Assembly (NCBI RefSeq): GCF_000143415.4
Contig: NW_003314335.1
Span: 650,113-714,112 of the forward strand
DNA from: Selaginella moellendorffii
Lineage: Eukaryota > Streptophyta > Lycopodiopsida > Selaginellales > Selaginellaceae
Reading direction: 5' to 3'
Length of the DNA: 64,000 nucleotides
Shown here: in pieces, positions 32,495-44,878 of the stretch
How positions within the stretch are numbered: position 1 is the first letter of the stretch
Layout of the letters: each line of letters opens with the position of its first letter
The notes under the pieces: generated by a model
Seen by the model: the letters and a program-made list of their open reading frames with translations, nothing else
The model's database searches: none
Told to the model about the DNA's origin: nothing
Position numbers and translations under genes: made by a program

Positions 32495-34610
32495 ATGTTG
32501 CGCCGCCTGATCAAGAATGCGGTGGATCGAAATCTCGCGCGACGATCGCCGCTCGGCACTGGCGCTGGCTATGCAGCGTTTCACGGCGGGAATGGTCTCT
32601 CGCAGCACAAGGTTTATCGATTCGGAGATACATTGATCCCGCTTATTCATTCTCGGTGTTTGTCAGGGGCTTGCTGAGAGGATTGTGCCCCGTGGAGTTC
32701 TTCCGCGAGCACCCTATAAGGTAATTCTTTCCCCCTTTGTCTAGAGATGATATTTTTCTATGCTCGGAATCTATTTTTTTGTGCATGCTTTTTGCTAGTC
32801 ATTTCTTGTGTGCTTTCGCATGGTTATGCCCACCTCGATTCCTCAAAACCTCATGGCAATTCATTTTGTATGCATTCGCAAAGATCGTCCTTCTTGTGTT
32901 TATATTCTTGTTTGTTTTGTGACACTTTGCTTGTAAGATCTTTTATACTCCAGCTCCAGCTCTTCCAAACTCCAGGATTCCTGTTTGTTTTGTGACACTT
33001 TGCTTGTAAGATCTCTTATACTCTGCTGCTTTTGCTTTCCAGCTTCTTCCAAACTCCAAACATTACTTTTACTGATTTTTTTCTTTGCGTTTCAGCTGTT
33101 TGGATGCCCGCTTTCCACTGGCGCAGTAAGCTTGGGCACGAAAGAGCTTGTTTCCGGTGGCAACGTTGCTCAAAAGGCCGTGTCAAGGTGGCTGTACGTG
33201 TGCTCCGGTTGGGTGTTCGGCATGGTTGTTCTTGGAGGAATGACCCGGCTGACGAGATCGGGGTTATCCATGACGGACTGGAAATTTACAGGGAGTCTGC
33301 CTCCTTTGTCGGCCGAAGAATGGGAGAAGGAATTCGATAAGTACAGACAGTCGCCCGAATACAGGACGTAAGTTAACTGGTTCTCTTCTTGCTTTGATTC
33401 ATATAGTAGCGCTCATGTATGTTTTGTCCTGCAGAGTTAACAAGGGAATGAGCTTGGACGAGTTCAAGTTTATCTACTGGATGGAGTACGCGCACCGGAT
33501 GTCCGGTAGAGCACTTGGTGTTGTGTTTGCGCTCCCCTTCGGCTATTTTCTCGTCAAAGGCTACATCACCAGGGAACTTGGAGCTCGACTTGGTGTGCTT
33601 CTTGCTATGGGTGCTGGACAGGGACTCGTTGGCTGGTGGATGGTTAAAAGCGGCCTTGAGGTACTGCGGTTCTGTCCTCCTTTTTCCTGCAAACTTTTAT
33701 CTCTCTTAGGAGCCTGCTACTGAAGGAGGTCACGCAAGAGTGAGCCCGTATCGCCTTGCTACGCACTTGGCATCAGCGTTCGTGATATACTCTGGATTAC
33801 TTTGGACAGCACTCTCTGTGGCTTCTCCCTCACCACCATCGCCACATCTCCCGCAAGTGGTGCTGCAATCAATGGCGAGGATGAGACGCTTGGTGCTTCC
33901 AGTTTCCGGGCTGGTTGGACTGACTGCCTTGTCCGGGGCCTTCGTCGCAGGAAACGATGCGGTAAAGTTCACAGTTCAATGACATGACCGAGAAAAATAC
34001 TTCTGTACAGGGACGCGCATTCAACACTTTTCCGAAAATGGGAGATGATTGGATTCCCGAGGGCATTCTTGCACTTCAGCCAACTATAAAGAATTTCTTC
34101 GAGAATACCGCAACCGTGCAGGTAAACGCCAAGCTTTTCCAATACTATATTCTTTGCCTCTTCTTTCCTAGCACCTTGTTTTCAACAGTTCAACCATCGT
34201 GTTCTTGCGACGACGACTTTGCTGAGCATCGGGGCCGTCTGGCTGGCCTCGAGAGGCCTCGCATTGCCAGGACCGGCGAGCAAACTCATCACAGGCGCGG
34301 TTCACATGACACTTCTCCAGGTTTGAAAATCATCTTTTCCTAGATTTAACTTCGCAAACTCGAACTTAACAGGTTAGTCTCGGAGTCTACGCACTGCTGA
34401 GTTACGTCCCAGTACACGCCGGTGTTGCTCACCAAGCTGGAGCTCTCACGCTCTTCACGATCATGGTCGCGCTAGCTCACACTCTCAGGCGCCCCTTTCG
34501 TGGAGTCACGGAGACCACAAGGCTGATGAATCGCCTCGGCCAAAGTAAGTATTTTTTGCGTTGTCTGTCTTTCTCGATCGTTTCTAACGCTTGAATCTCT
34601 CGCAGTCTAA
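32495..34610 (+). CDS. COX15: Heme A synthase COX15, 446 aa
   Basis: Mitochondrial inner-membrane enzyme that oxidises heme O to heme A for cytochrome oxidase. Exons 32495-32611, 32667-32720, 33096-33367, 33435-33660, 33710-33961, 34011-34121, 34189-34320, 34373-34544 and 34606-34610 give 446 residues. The Arg-rich start MLRRLIKNAVDRNLARR is a mitochondrial presequence. Conserved parts: WLYVCSGWVFGMVVLGGMTR, LTRSGLSMTDWKFTGSLPPL, IYWMEYAHRMSGRALGVVFA (His ligand), GLVGWWMVKSGL, RVSPYRLATHLASAFVIYS (His), FNHRVLATT (His) and VAHQAGALTLFTIMVALAHT (His). These fit the COX15/CtaA eight-helix fold with paired heme histidines. Exon 1 looks frameshifted unless a 55-nt intron (32612-32666) is removed. 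The last exon supplies only the end of one codon and a stop; reading through the last intron instead adds about 15 residues. Confidence 0.93.
32909..33060. repeat. 72-bp tandem duplication in a COX15 intron
   Basis: Two adjacent copies starting TGTTTGTTTTGTGACACTTT, then TGCTTGTAAGATC, then TTATACTC, ending CTTCCAAACTCCA, offset by 72 bp. The intron length here (375 nt) is largely explained by this and flanking T-rich sequence. Confidence 0.9.
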
Positions 34611-34650
34611 ATCACTTTCTCGATCGCTTCTAACGCTTGTATCCCTCGCA
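34571..34650. repeat. 46-bp period duplication at the COX15 3' end
   Basis: TTCTCGATCG(T/C)TTCTAACGC followed by TTG(A/T)ATC(T/C)CTCGCA occurs twice, at 34571 and 34617. The duplicated block includes the last intron's branch/acceptor stretch, so a second potential splice acceptor region lies just past the stop codon. Confidence 0.85.
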
Positions 34651-35404
34651 AACTTCTCTCGAGATTTTTTTTTGTCTCTTCTCTCTTTTTGTTCCTGGCA
34701 TTCATGGAAGCTCTTTTTTTAACGTCTAGCTCAAAAGCTCCAACCGCAAAGTCCAAGGCCCGAATCTCATGCGTAGCTTTCACTTCATAGTGGCCTTTGC
34801 CTTTGTAAACATGATGTAAATATTCCATCGGCCCCCTCGACGGCTAGGATGGGCGCAGGAATCTTTCATCGTACTGTCATGATTGGTGGACACGTGGCAG
34901 CATCCCATTTGTTTCAAGATGCACCATCCTACGGTACAAAGACGCGGGAAGGGAAATTTCCCCCTATTTTGGCAGGTTTAGGGTTAATTAAGCGTGCTGG
35001 TATATAAACTCGTGGTGAGGGCACGGTGTGCGCGAGTGGAAGGAATTCTTTTGCGCTAGGGCGGTCAGGTCAGTGGCGATCGCCGCCAAATTCAGGGCTT
35101 CGATCGCTTCGATCTTCGCGTCGTCGCGATCCCGGCGCATCGAAATTCGATTCATTTGAGCTCCAGCGGGCCAGGATTTCAGGTATGGCGCTCTCACGGA
35201 TCGAATGCGCGATCTTATTCTCGTCCTGTTTGGATTCTAAAGACTTTTTTTGACAGGTAGCTAGAAAAGAACGATGAAAATAATGGGTGGAGTTATTTTC
35301 TTCCCAGTGGTGGAAGATTTCGATCCCGCTTTGGGCAAAGGCTTCTACTTTGATTCGTAGCAGTCGCTCCCTCGCGCCGGCGCTGTCCGTGGGCGCTTTC
35401 CGTG
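34611..35404. other. Intergenic and probable TTM leader
   Basis: No supported gene. About 34900-35000 has a TTAGGGTTAATTAAG stretch and TATATAAA at 35001-35008, a likely TATA box for the gene to the right. The 35010-35400 stretch is leader-like and may be spliced. Confidence 0.4.
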
Positions 35405-38015
35405 ATGGATTCGAAGAAAATGTCGGCGTCGCATCGGCGGAAATGTGGGCTCTTGAAGCACCAGCTTTGTCTCGTGAGGCGGAAAGATTGTGATCGATAC
35501 GAGGTAGCGCCGATTGCCGATTCACTCTCTTTCGAGAAGGGGTTTTTCCTTTTCATCCGAGCATGCCAGCTTCTAGCTCAAAACATGGAAGGGGTGATTT
35601 TGGTTGGCCTAGCCGGACCATCTGGTGCTGGCAAGACGGTCTTCTCTGAGAAAGTTGGGAGCTTCATGCCGGGGATTGGTACGATTTCTATGGACAATTA
35701 CAACGACTCCAGCAGAGTTATAGATGGGAACTACGATGGTCTGAGCTTCTTTCTCTCTTTCTTTTGTCTAAACCTTTTTTTATGTCGTTGCAGATCCTCG
35801 GCTCACTGACTATGACACATTGCTCGACAATCTTCAGAACCTTCGAGCTGGAAATTCGGTGGAAGTTCCTATATATGACTTTAAGATCAGCAAGAGAGTG
35901 GGATACAGGTAAGTTTTTTCGGAGTTGCTATTGTAAAACGAAGCATTCCAGGAAGCTTGATGTCCCTTCTTCTCGAATTGTGATCGTTGAGGGAATTTAC
36001 GCGTTGAGTGAGAAACTCAGGCCTCTTCTTGACTTGCGGGTATCAATCACTGGAGGAGTGCACTTTGATCTCGTAAAGAGGGTCTTACGTGACATAAACA
36101 GATCTGGTCAAGAGCCCGAGGATATCATACATCAGATATCCGAGACAGTAAGATTTCTTGCGTACAAAGTCTGGCTATGAGTTTATTCACGAGTATCTAT
36201 GTCCTCTTGATCTCAGGTCTACCCCATGTACAAAGCGTTTATAGAACCCGACCTCGAGACAGCGCATATCAAGATTGTAAATAAATTCAACCCGTTTTCT
36301 GGATTTCAAAACGCGACATATATTCTCAAGGTTTGTCCCTGTCGGTTATATTTCCATGCTAATTATCTGGAAGCTTTCGTCAGTCTTCCAGATCTGTAAC
36401 GGAAGAGCAAATACGGAACGTTTTGTCGAATGATCACACTGAAACTATCGAAGAAATATATGACATTTATTTACTGCCGCCTGGCGAAGACCCTGAAACA
36501 TGTCAGTCATATTTGCGAATGAGGAATAGAGACGGAAAGTATAGTCTCATGTTTGAGGTACGTACGTCTAGGAGTCGAAGGCTCTTGTTGACGTTCTACC
36601 TGCTGGTAGGAATGGGTAATCGACGAGCCTTTTATCATATCGCCGCGCATCACTTTCGAAGTAAGTGTACGTCTTCTCGGCGGGTTGATGGCCTTGGGGT
36701 ATGAAATGGCGACAATTTTGAAGAGGATTAGTCATGTCTTTTCGGATGAGAAAGTAACAGTAAAACTTGACCGACTTGAACAGTTCCAGCGAAAATACGT
36801 ACAGGTTAGACTACATAAATTTCATCACATTGATCTCATTAAATGTTCATTTAGGTGCAAGGGAAGGAGAGGTCTGTGGTGTCCGATTGTGGAAGCAAGC
36901 TCGGGCTTGACAATCACTATGTTCCATGCTCTTATATCGAGCAGATTCAACTCGAAAAGCTAAATTCAGAAATGGTGAGGAAGATCTGTGTTCTTTCTAT
37001 GTTTGTTTCTTACTTTTCCTGGGGTAGGCTTTGCCTGAAGATTTGAAGGAAAAGCTAAGCAACGATACACTGTTACCTAGCCCAACGCCTTCGTTCTCCT
37101 GGTTGGCAGAAACAAAGCCCGGCATTCGTACTCTTTACAGTCAAAGGTAGCGAATGACAGTCGATGGTATCTTTGCTGTGTTTAAATTTCTATGCAGCTG
37201 GACCCGCAATAGTAGCAACAAAGACATCCCCAGGTAAAATTCTACGACACTGGAATGCTCATTATCTCAAGCCGAGTCTTTCGCAGAGAACCTCTTTTTA
37301 TGTCGCGTAAAGGACATAATGGTAAGAAGTCCCAACATCTGTGGATAGAGGCCAATGGGAAGAAGGAGGAACCCGAGCCTCAGTCCCACATAGTAGACGA
37401 TCAGGTAACTGAATGTCTCACAAGTTTTCTTCTCAAGCTCGACTGACTTGGTTTCAGGATCAAGTACGTGTCTCGGAACAAATGGCTAGCATAAACGAGC
37501 GCTTAGACGAGGTGTTGTCCCGGTTAGTAGAGCTGGAATCGAAGCTACCAGCGGCCGTGACCACCAGCGTGTCGATCCAAAGGCAGAATTCGGCGTTCGT
37601 AGGCTCGTTTGGAAGCAATGGTCCCTCAGCGTTTCTCGCAAACGGGAACGCAAACGGGCACTCATCTCCCTCCGTGCCTCTACTGCAATCTAGCTCCGAG
37701 GCCTACATTCTAGAAGAGGTAAGTTTGTCTACTTGGATGGTTTCATGGTCCTGGACTTAGCGTGCTTTCTTCCAGATCAAAATTCTTTCGCGAGGCCAGC
37801 GGCACTTGGCCAATCAGCTGGACATGCTGAGCAATCTCATGCACGAGAAGTATAGCTCGAGCAAGAAGAAGAGCGCAAAGGCGAGGTTTAAGGCTGCGCT
37901 GAGAAACATGAGAACGAGCAGCGCGGGGCTGGCCTCGGCCGCGGCTGCGGCAATGGGATTGACGACGCTGGCCGCAGTGGTCGTGGTAAAGTTTTGGAGA
38001 AGATCGTCCCTTTGA
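35405..38015 (+). CDS. TTM1/TTM2-type triphosphate tunnel protein (uridine-kinase-like plus CYTH), tail-anchored, 673 aa
   Basis: Orthologue group of Arabidopsis TTM1/TTM2, mitochondrial outer-membrane proteins with pyrophosphatase activity linked to senescence (TTM1) and immunity (TTM2). Twelve exons (35405-35738, 35794-35908, 35952-36147, 36217-36330, 36384-36557, 36610-36804, 36855-36974, 37028-37146, 37198-37233, 37287-37404, 37458-37718, 37776-38015) give 673 residues. P-loop kinase part: SFEKGFFLFIRACQLLAQN, GLAGPSGAGKTVFSEK, ISMDNYNDSSRV and IVIVEGIYALSEKLRPLLDL. CYTH part: YPMYKAFIEPDLETAHIKI, YDIYLLPPGEDPETCQSYLR, RNRDGKYSLMFE and ISPRITFEVSVRLLGGLMAL. A low-complexity and coiled-coil stretch (VSEQMASINERLDEVLSRLV) precedes a C-terminal anchor (LASAAAAAMGLTTLAAVVVV) ending KFWRRSSL. 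Confidence 0.94.
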
Positions 38016-38351
38016 TCAGAGAGAATTCTAGTCGCATTGATCTAGAAGAACAGTTCTCTATCTAGAGGAGTGATCCAGCGAGCGAAGATTTTCTATGAAG
38101 AACGATCCACGAGGTGGGAATAAATTATATAGCTTGGGGGAAGTCTGGCCAGTTTTGTCGTAACTACAAATGGGAAATATTTTTAAAGTTAACTAGGGTT
38201 CTTCTATAGCTAGGGTTTGTGGCGATGGCGCGGAGCCATGCAGCGGTGCAAGGGTGAGGAGTTCGCAGCGCATTGCATGGAATCTAGCTCCCGCGAGCGC
38301 CCGGGAGTATGAATCGGTGGAATAGATCGAGGTAGCGGAGTGGCAGTGGCG
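38016..38351. other. Promoter region of the importin gene
   Basis: Contains AACTAGGGTTCTTC and AGCTAGGGTTTGTGG (38192-38222), two telo-box-like words in the orientation of the importin gene. No gene seen. Confidence 0.4.
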
Positions 38352-41300
38352 ATGGAGCTCCAAATGCAGCTCGTTCAAGCAGTCCATGTCCTGAATCACG
38401 ACATGCTGTCTTGCAACAGAGTCGCTGCGAATCAATGGCTCGTCCAGTTCCAGCAGACGGACGCTGCCTGGCAGGTCGCCACGGGAATTCTCACAGCGGA
38501 GGCGCTTAACATACACGATTTCGAGGTGGAATTGTTTGCCGCACAGATTCTCAAGAGAAAGGTATGCTAGCTAGAGTAGAAGAACAGAGTGGAATTTTTC
38601 CATCGCGGTTTTGGTTGTAGATTCACAGTGACATTGGGACGCTGTTGCCTGATGGGAGGCGCGCATTGCAAAATGCGCTGCTTGTGTCGGCAACCAAGCA
38701 CAGCTCGGGACCCTCGCAGGTTTGTTTTTCTTCTTTCGTTCCTCTCTTGAAGTGTTCTTGTCTTTACAGCTGCTGACTCAAATTTGCCTTGCGCTATCTG
38801 CGCTGATTTTTCGATCGCCAGAGGCTCGGAGTCTAATACAGCAGCTGTTTGGTCGCTTGTATGAGTTGCAATGCCAAGGCAGCGGGAGCCATGCTGTGCT
38901 GGAGCTTCTTACAGTGCTTCCAGAGGAAGTCACGGAGGAAAAGACTATCGTTGCCAACGTTAATTCAGATCACAGGAGGCAATTCAGTAACGAGGTATGT
39001 CTCTCCATCTCTCTTTCAGTTTCCTCCAACCATTGTTTCGTTGATATGGAACAGCTACTTTCGCATTCTTCTTCTGTGCTGAAGTTCTTGGTACATCTCA
39101 CTGAGAATGAAGCGCATTTTTACACTGTAAGGAGCAAAATATTGCGCTGTTTTCTAAGCTGGGTAATATCGGTCAAAATGTCTCATGCTAGAGCTGATCG
39201 TGACCGTCAAAACAGGTGCGCATTGGGTGTTTATTGGAAATTGATCAGCTTGCAGTTCCTAGCCATCCTCTTATTGCTTTTGCATTTGCTTGCCTCCAGG
39301 TATAAGATTGCAATGTGACGGCCTATGATGATAACTCGCAGGTTCCTGAATCCTTTTCGGTTGCCATTGAGGTTCTTGCGGAGCTTATTAATCGGCACGA
39401 GGTATACAAATTTTTTGTTGCAAGTGCCTTTCATAATTCTTCCGTTCAGGTTATACCGCCAGCGGTTCTGCTGCAGATGATCGTAGTGAAAGATACGTTG
39501 CTTTTGCCGGCCCTTGCAACTGGTAACGAAGTTGTTGTCAAAGGCCTCTGCTGGTTGATGGCCGAGCTCGGGCAATCTGTAAGTTATTCCCATCTTCGCT
39601 GTTTCGACGACTTTCTATTATAGGCACCAGGATTGTTTGCACGAGGAACACCTGATGTTTTGTCTCTTGAGGAGGCGATGTTGGGGTAAGTGTTTATGCT
39701 TTATAGGTTTTAACTGGTCGAAGCTTCGCAGATGTACTCGGTTTCAAAGCTCAAATTGGGAGGTAGCTGAAACAAGCCTTTCGTTCTGGTAATACCAGCA
39801 GAGGAAATAGTCTACCGACGTAATTTCTTTGAAGCTCCTTTGCAGGTCCGCTCTTGGTGATTATTTGATTAACCTGGGTTTTGAGAAACAAAGCGGCTTG
39901 AGGGCATATATTCCGCTCTATATTTCTTTATTAGACGCGCTTGTTTTGCGAGTTCAGGTATAGCTTTGGCGCTCATTCAATATCTTAACGTTTTGTTGCG
40001 CCAGGTCGGTCCGAAATCATATAATGAAGATGATATTGATGGGAGTACTGGCTTGCCCGACAGTTTAGCACAATTTCGAATAAATCTGGAGGAAACAACA
40101 ACCACTGTTTGCCGACTCCTAGGACCAACTCAGTACGTAACTCAGGTTTGTTAGTTTGTCGTTCCGGTATCTTGCTTATGTTATGGGTTTTGCAGCTTCT
40201 CAGTCAAATTACTTTAGAACTCCCAGTTTTGTGGCAAGTTATAGAGGCACAATTCTTTTTGCTCTATGCTGTAAGAGTGTTTTTGTTTCTTTCGAGTGGA
40301 TCCGTTTCATATACTACTGTATCCAGGCCTCCGAAGCTATTTTGGACGGACCAGCATTGGATCTTTCCAGCCTTGTAAATGTTTTCCTAGCCATAAGTGA
40401 GGAAAGGCCGGAGACGGTAGCTGGATTGGACCTGGTATTTCTTTCCTGCTTTGTGATGTCGTCACTAACGTTGAAACTGTTCAGCTGTATAAATCCGCCG
40501 CTCAAGTTCTTGGAGCATTTTCTCGTTGGATCTGCAACCATCCAACTGTAGTTTTGCCATTATTGTTGGTTATTTACATCTATTTCTTGACTTCTAACTT
40601 TGAGTTTGTTACAGATCCTTTTTAGCCTCGGGGCTCAGTGCACCATTGGCGGCAAGTGCATGCGCAACTGCGTTAAGGCGAATATGTGAAGAGGTTTCTG
40701 CAATGGCGAGTGACCCCGCTAATCTGGAGTGTCTTCTCTGGATTGGAGAGGTAATAAGATTGCCAGGCACTAGCTTTAATCAGCTTTTCTTTTCAGGGCT
40801 TGCACAATTTTAAGTTGTCTCCCAAGGAGGAGGAGGAGGTTTTATGTGCTATTGGGCGCTCCTTGTCCACGGTCACAAGCAGTGCAGTTTTAAATGATGC
40901 ATTGCACAGGCTTTTGAAGCCTACATATGACCCTTTGAAAGAACTTGTGAGTTTCGAGACACACCGCCACATATCTAACACCAATTACTTTTGTGCTAGT
41001 TGATAGCTGATGTTGAGAATCGGCTGAAATTTGTCTCGGCTGAAAGTGCAATGCTGCTGGAGTCCAGTGTTCGAGCTCTGCATAGGTACAAATGTTTTTT
41101 AGCTTGATGGAATCTAACTAGCTTTGTCTGCTGTTTTCTAGGCTCGGTACAATTTTCAGTCAATTCCCTGTGCTTAGCTCCTCGTCCGTGATTGGTGAGG
41201 AAGTTTTCGTAGGAATTTTATCACAGTTTTGGCCTTTGTTGGAACAAATGTTCTCATCCGCCTTCATGGAGAACAACAGTTTAGCAACTGCAGTATGCAA

Positions 41301-42502
41301 ATGCCTCTCCGAGGCCACAAAGACCGGAGGTAGCGTTAAAAGTTTTCTCGTTCGTTGTATTGATTGCTCTTTTGAAATGCACAGGACAATGCATACTACC
41401 GTTGCTGCCAAACATTACAAAATTTTCGAGTGAGAACTTCGTTTCTTTTCAAACCCATGTCTGCTTTCTCAAACTTGGTAAGGGAATTTGTTTCGTTTAC
41501 TTGATCACTCTTGCCTCTGGCTCTTTGCAGCTAATACTTTAACGGAAGAACACGGTCATCAGAAAGAGTATGCCCCGTTGTTCGTTGAAGTAGCGGGAGT
41601 ATTTAGTACTGCGGACTCGGTGGCGGCATTAAGCTCATCCTACGCTTGTGACAACGAGCCTGACGTGGCGGAAGCGTATATGAACTTTATGTCCACTTTT
41701 CTTCGCAACTGTCACAAGGCAAGTCTTATCCTTTTCTCGTAGTAAATCACCTGACGCTGATCTGATTTTTGGACAGGGTGTTCTAGCGACTGCAGAATCG
41801 CACGTAGAAGCAGCTCTAAATAGAGCAACTATTTGTTGCACGGTGATGCACCGTGGAGCTGCACTGGCAGCCATGTCCTACATCTCATGTACGTCGTGCT
41901 CCTTTGTTGTTCTTGCTCAAAACGATTTTCTACTCGCAGGCTTGTTGGAGATGGCGCTGTCATCACTCACGGAGAGCGTAGACTGCCCGTTAACAGCCGC
42001 GGTCTTGAAAATATGCACACAATGCGGAGAAAGTATTGTTTCGGGGATGCTGTATGCATTACTTGGACCCTCTGCTATGTCACGGGTAAATTCATCTTCT
42101 CACTTTCCTGCAAACATTCCATCTATTTTGTTTTTCTTTCACCAGGTGTACAAAGCGACGACAATACTCCAACAACTGGCAGCTATATGCAACAGTGGGA
42201 GCTCCAGAATCGGATGGAGTGCCCTTCAGTGCTGGATAGTCTCCGCCGTAAGATAGCTATCCACATCTCCCAGAGAATCATACTTTTCGTTCCAGATTCA
42301 AGCACTTCCGGCCGAGTACTTGAGACATGGTGAAGCGGAGCGCCTGTCTGTGACATGGCTGGAAGCTCTTAGGGCCGCAGCATCAGATGTGGATGCAGGT
42401 AACTCGATCAGACAAAGAGGCGGAAACGGTGGCCGATCCTTGAAGCGTGTTCTTCGTGATTTTGTCGAACAACACAAAACAAACTTAATCTGTGTCTCGT
42501 GA
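38352..42502 (+). CDS. Importin-13/transportin-3-like nuclear transport receptor
   Basis: HEAT-repeat importin-beta family receptor, close to the plant proteins annotated importin-13 or MTR10-like. The start is MELQMQLVQAVHVLNHDMLS, then CNRVAANQWLVQFQQTDAAW, LFAAQILKRK, LLTQICLALSALIFRS and LELLTVLPEEV, all near-identical in the family. Exons traced on the left: 38352-38561, 38621-38719, 38770-38994, 39055-39162, 39216-39299, 39342-39401, 39450-39578, 39624-39685; about ten more follow with short introns. Later segments include LSSSSVIGEEVFVGILSQFW, EYAPLFVEVAGVFSTADSV, ALSSLTESVDCPLTAAVLK and VLRDFVEQHKTNLICVS with the stop at 42502. I did not verify every internal exon. Part of this gene (41488-42110) has a decayed copy at 51165-52475. 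Confidence 0.88.
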
Positions 42503-42762
42503 ATACCACCATGTAAGTCACAGTTTCTTACTTGGATTTGTATCCTAGAATTGATCGTATCTTTTCTCCAGGAATCACGTCTTGGTAAATAGCATTACTT
42601 TTTCGGAAAAGACTTTTTGCTAGAGCTCGTGTAACATAGAAATACCAAGACAGGGCCGTCAGTCTGGTCCTCCGGAAAATAATAAGCATGGCGATTGATG
42701 TTTCATATTCTTCTGCTGTTTAGAAACTGTACAAATAACAGTGTGAATTACTAAAGAAAGGT

Positions 42763-42931
42763 TAAAACACTTGTTATATCTATTCAAACTGAGTTGTGTT
42801 AACATGGGCAGCAAAGGTTAGAACGTCATGATAAACAGCCATGAAAGAAAACGGCTTTCTCACATGTGGAAACAAAAGAATGAAAAACACTTGCTATATC
42901 ATTCAAATTGAGTTGTGTTAACACGGGCAGT
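42763..42931. repeat. Direct repeat, about 120-bp offset
   Basis: AAAACACTTGTTATATC, then ATTCAAACTGAGTTGTG, then TTAACATGGGCAG recurs about 120 bp later with a few substitutions (AACACTTGCTATATC...TTAACACGGGCAG). The two copies lie just past the importin 3' end. Confidence 0.8.
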
Positions 42932-44282
42932 GTATGACAAAGCATTTGATGTTCCCGGAACCCTCTGGTTGCTGGACAAAGATTTCTTCATTGAGATCTC
43001 CATGCAAGAACATTGTTCCATTATTACACAAACTTCTGGATTTCAATTCTTACATACAAAATAAATTATTCAAAGTTAATTCTTGAGCATAGTAAAAGTT
43101 TTCCAAATTGCTTTTGTTGTAGAAGTGGTGCAGACTCAAGTTACAAAGTTATAAATAAATTCTTGTAGTACACTTTAATATTGTAGTATTGGAAATTTGG
43201 ATCAACCAACATTAAATTGTGTTATTTATAGATTTGTTTTTCTAGGTGATTAAGCTTGTTCACATTATTATTTGTGAGGAGATTGGAGAAGAGAAAACTG
43301 TTACAAATATTAACAAGCATCTTGATATATTCTTCACCATCTTTTAGCCTAGAATAAAGAAATTAAAGGTGTATACTCCATCATTCTTACAGCTCAAACA
43401 GTAACTATTTGGTGTTTTATGACTAATCTGGAGAGTTTGTTAATCTTTTTGTACATCAGGATCAACATATATTACATAGTATTTTTCCACACCTAAAGCT
43501 CTTTTGGGATAGACTCCATGAAAAGTTTTATAATAAATCAAAATTAGTAAAAAAAACTTATTCGCCTTTCTTAATGTCAATACGATGATAATTTTACTAT
43601 TGTAATTTGTTATTCCCAAAAAATATATGTTTTATCTAAATCATTTTGCAAGATATAGTAAGCATATTTTGAGAACGCTTTAATGAGCTGTATTATTTTC
43701 TTGAGCAAATTTTATATTCACATGCTTAATAAACAATATAAAACTCACAAGTTCACAAAGGTGGCATGATTTTTTCCCCTCTCCTCCAAGGCTATAGTTG
43801 AAAAGCTGAGCTTTCTTGGTGGAAGTGGGCCATTTCCATGGGATCCCAAGGGAGATAGTCTTTGACAAAGACCCTCCTTAGCTTGTTCTGGACATCATTG
43901 TGGAAGCTACTTAGGACAAAGTTTAGTTTTTTGCATACCTACCACCCACAGAGTGACAGGCAAACTCAATGAACAAACCAAATGCTTGAGGTGAGCTTTC
44001 TGTGTGGACAAGCTGATATCATGCCTAGTTTGCTTACATTATGATTGAATCCTCTGCAATCAGCATGACACTGTACATCTATATGGCTGCAGAGTCTAGG
44101 AACAATTCCTTTTCCTACAGGATGTAGCAGTCTCTTAGTCAGAGGTCAAGGGCCACCTGGAAGAAACATAACCTGGCCAGTGAATGAAGTTCTACACTGA
44201 TCAAAAGTGCTAGTTTTGCACATTCAGTGTCAATGAGTGGGTGTATGTATAGTATTGATTTGAGCACCACACATTAGGACAA

Positions 44283-44420
44283 ATAGCTATGGTGAGATGT
44301 AGCACATATAATATTTGAATATATGGATTTTTGGAACTTTAGGGAATAAATGGGGATAAAATAATTTTTAAAGGCTCTTTTATTAAACAATTGTATTTTT
44401 TTAAATTTGTTTTAAAGGAA
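44283..44420 (+). repeat. Dispersed repeat family, copy 1 (degenerate)
   Basis: Contains GGTGAGATGTAGCACATA, then GGAACTTTAGGGAATAAATG, then GGGATAAAATAA, then GCTCTTTTATTAAACAATTG, aligned to the better copies at 51877 and 52148. Further right (44440-44480) is a piece matching the inverted form of 52050-52080. Confidence 0.6.
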
Positions 44421-44731
44421 GTGTGTTTTATATGAGGGTAGTTAAATTTTAAGTAGCCACTTATCAAGTGGGAATCTTACCCCTACAATTGAAATCATAT
44501 ATGACTACATACTTTGTTTTATAAGGTATCCACAAATAAAGGTATTTACCATAAGACTGCAGTACAAGTGGATAACTAGTTACTTTACATATAATAATTT
44601 ATTTATAATGGGAGGATTGATAGATTTAGTGTGAAAGTGGAAGTTTTAATTCATCTTAACTTAATAGGGTTTTTAGTCAATAATTAATGAAGATAATGAC
44701 ATATGTAAAGGGGATGTAAATGTAGTATGTA

Positions 44732-44878
44732 TGATCATGGGATGAGATTTAAATATACTATTACTATAGATTTTTAAAACCTTAGGGGATAAATAAAGAT
44801 AAAATAACCATTAATATCAAGCAATTGCACCATTTTCAGTTGGTTTAAGGGGAAAGAGATAAAGTACATTATACAAAA
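44732..44878 (+). repeat. Dispersed repeat family, copy 2
   Basis: GATCATGGGATGAGATTTAA, AAACCTTAGGGGATAAATAA, AGATAAAATAACC, AAGCAATTGCACC and TTCAGTTGGTTTAAGGGG, then AAAGAGATAAAGTACATTA. Same order as copies 3 and 4. Confidence 0.75.

Noticed and set aside
32495-32720. Apparent frameshift in COX15 exon 1
   Set aside because: A 55-nt GT-AG intron (32612-32666) restores one frame into the conserved part, and the whole model sums to whole codons.
36661-36670. GTAAGTGT resembling a donor inside the TTM CYTH domain
   Set aside because: Reading through gives FEVSVRLLGGLMALGY, which matches the Arabidopsis proteins; splicing there would delete conserved residues.
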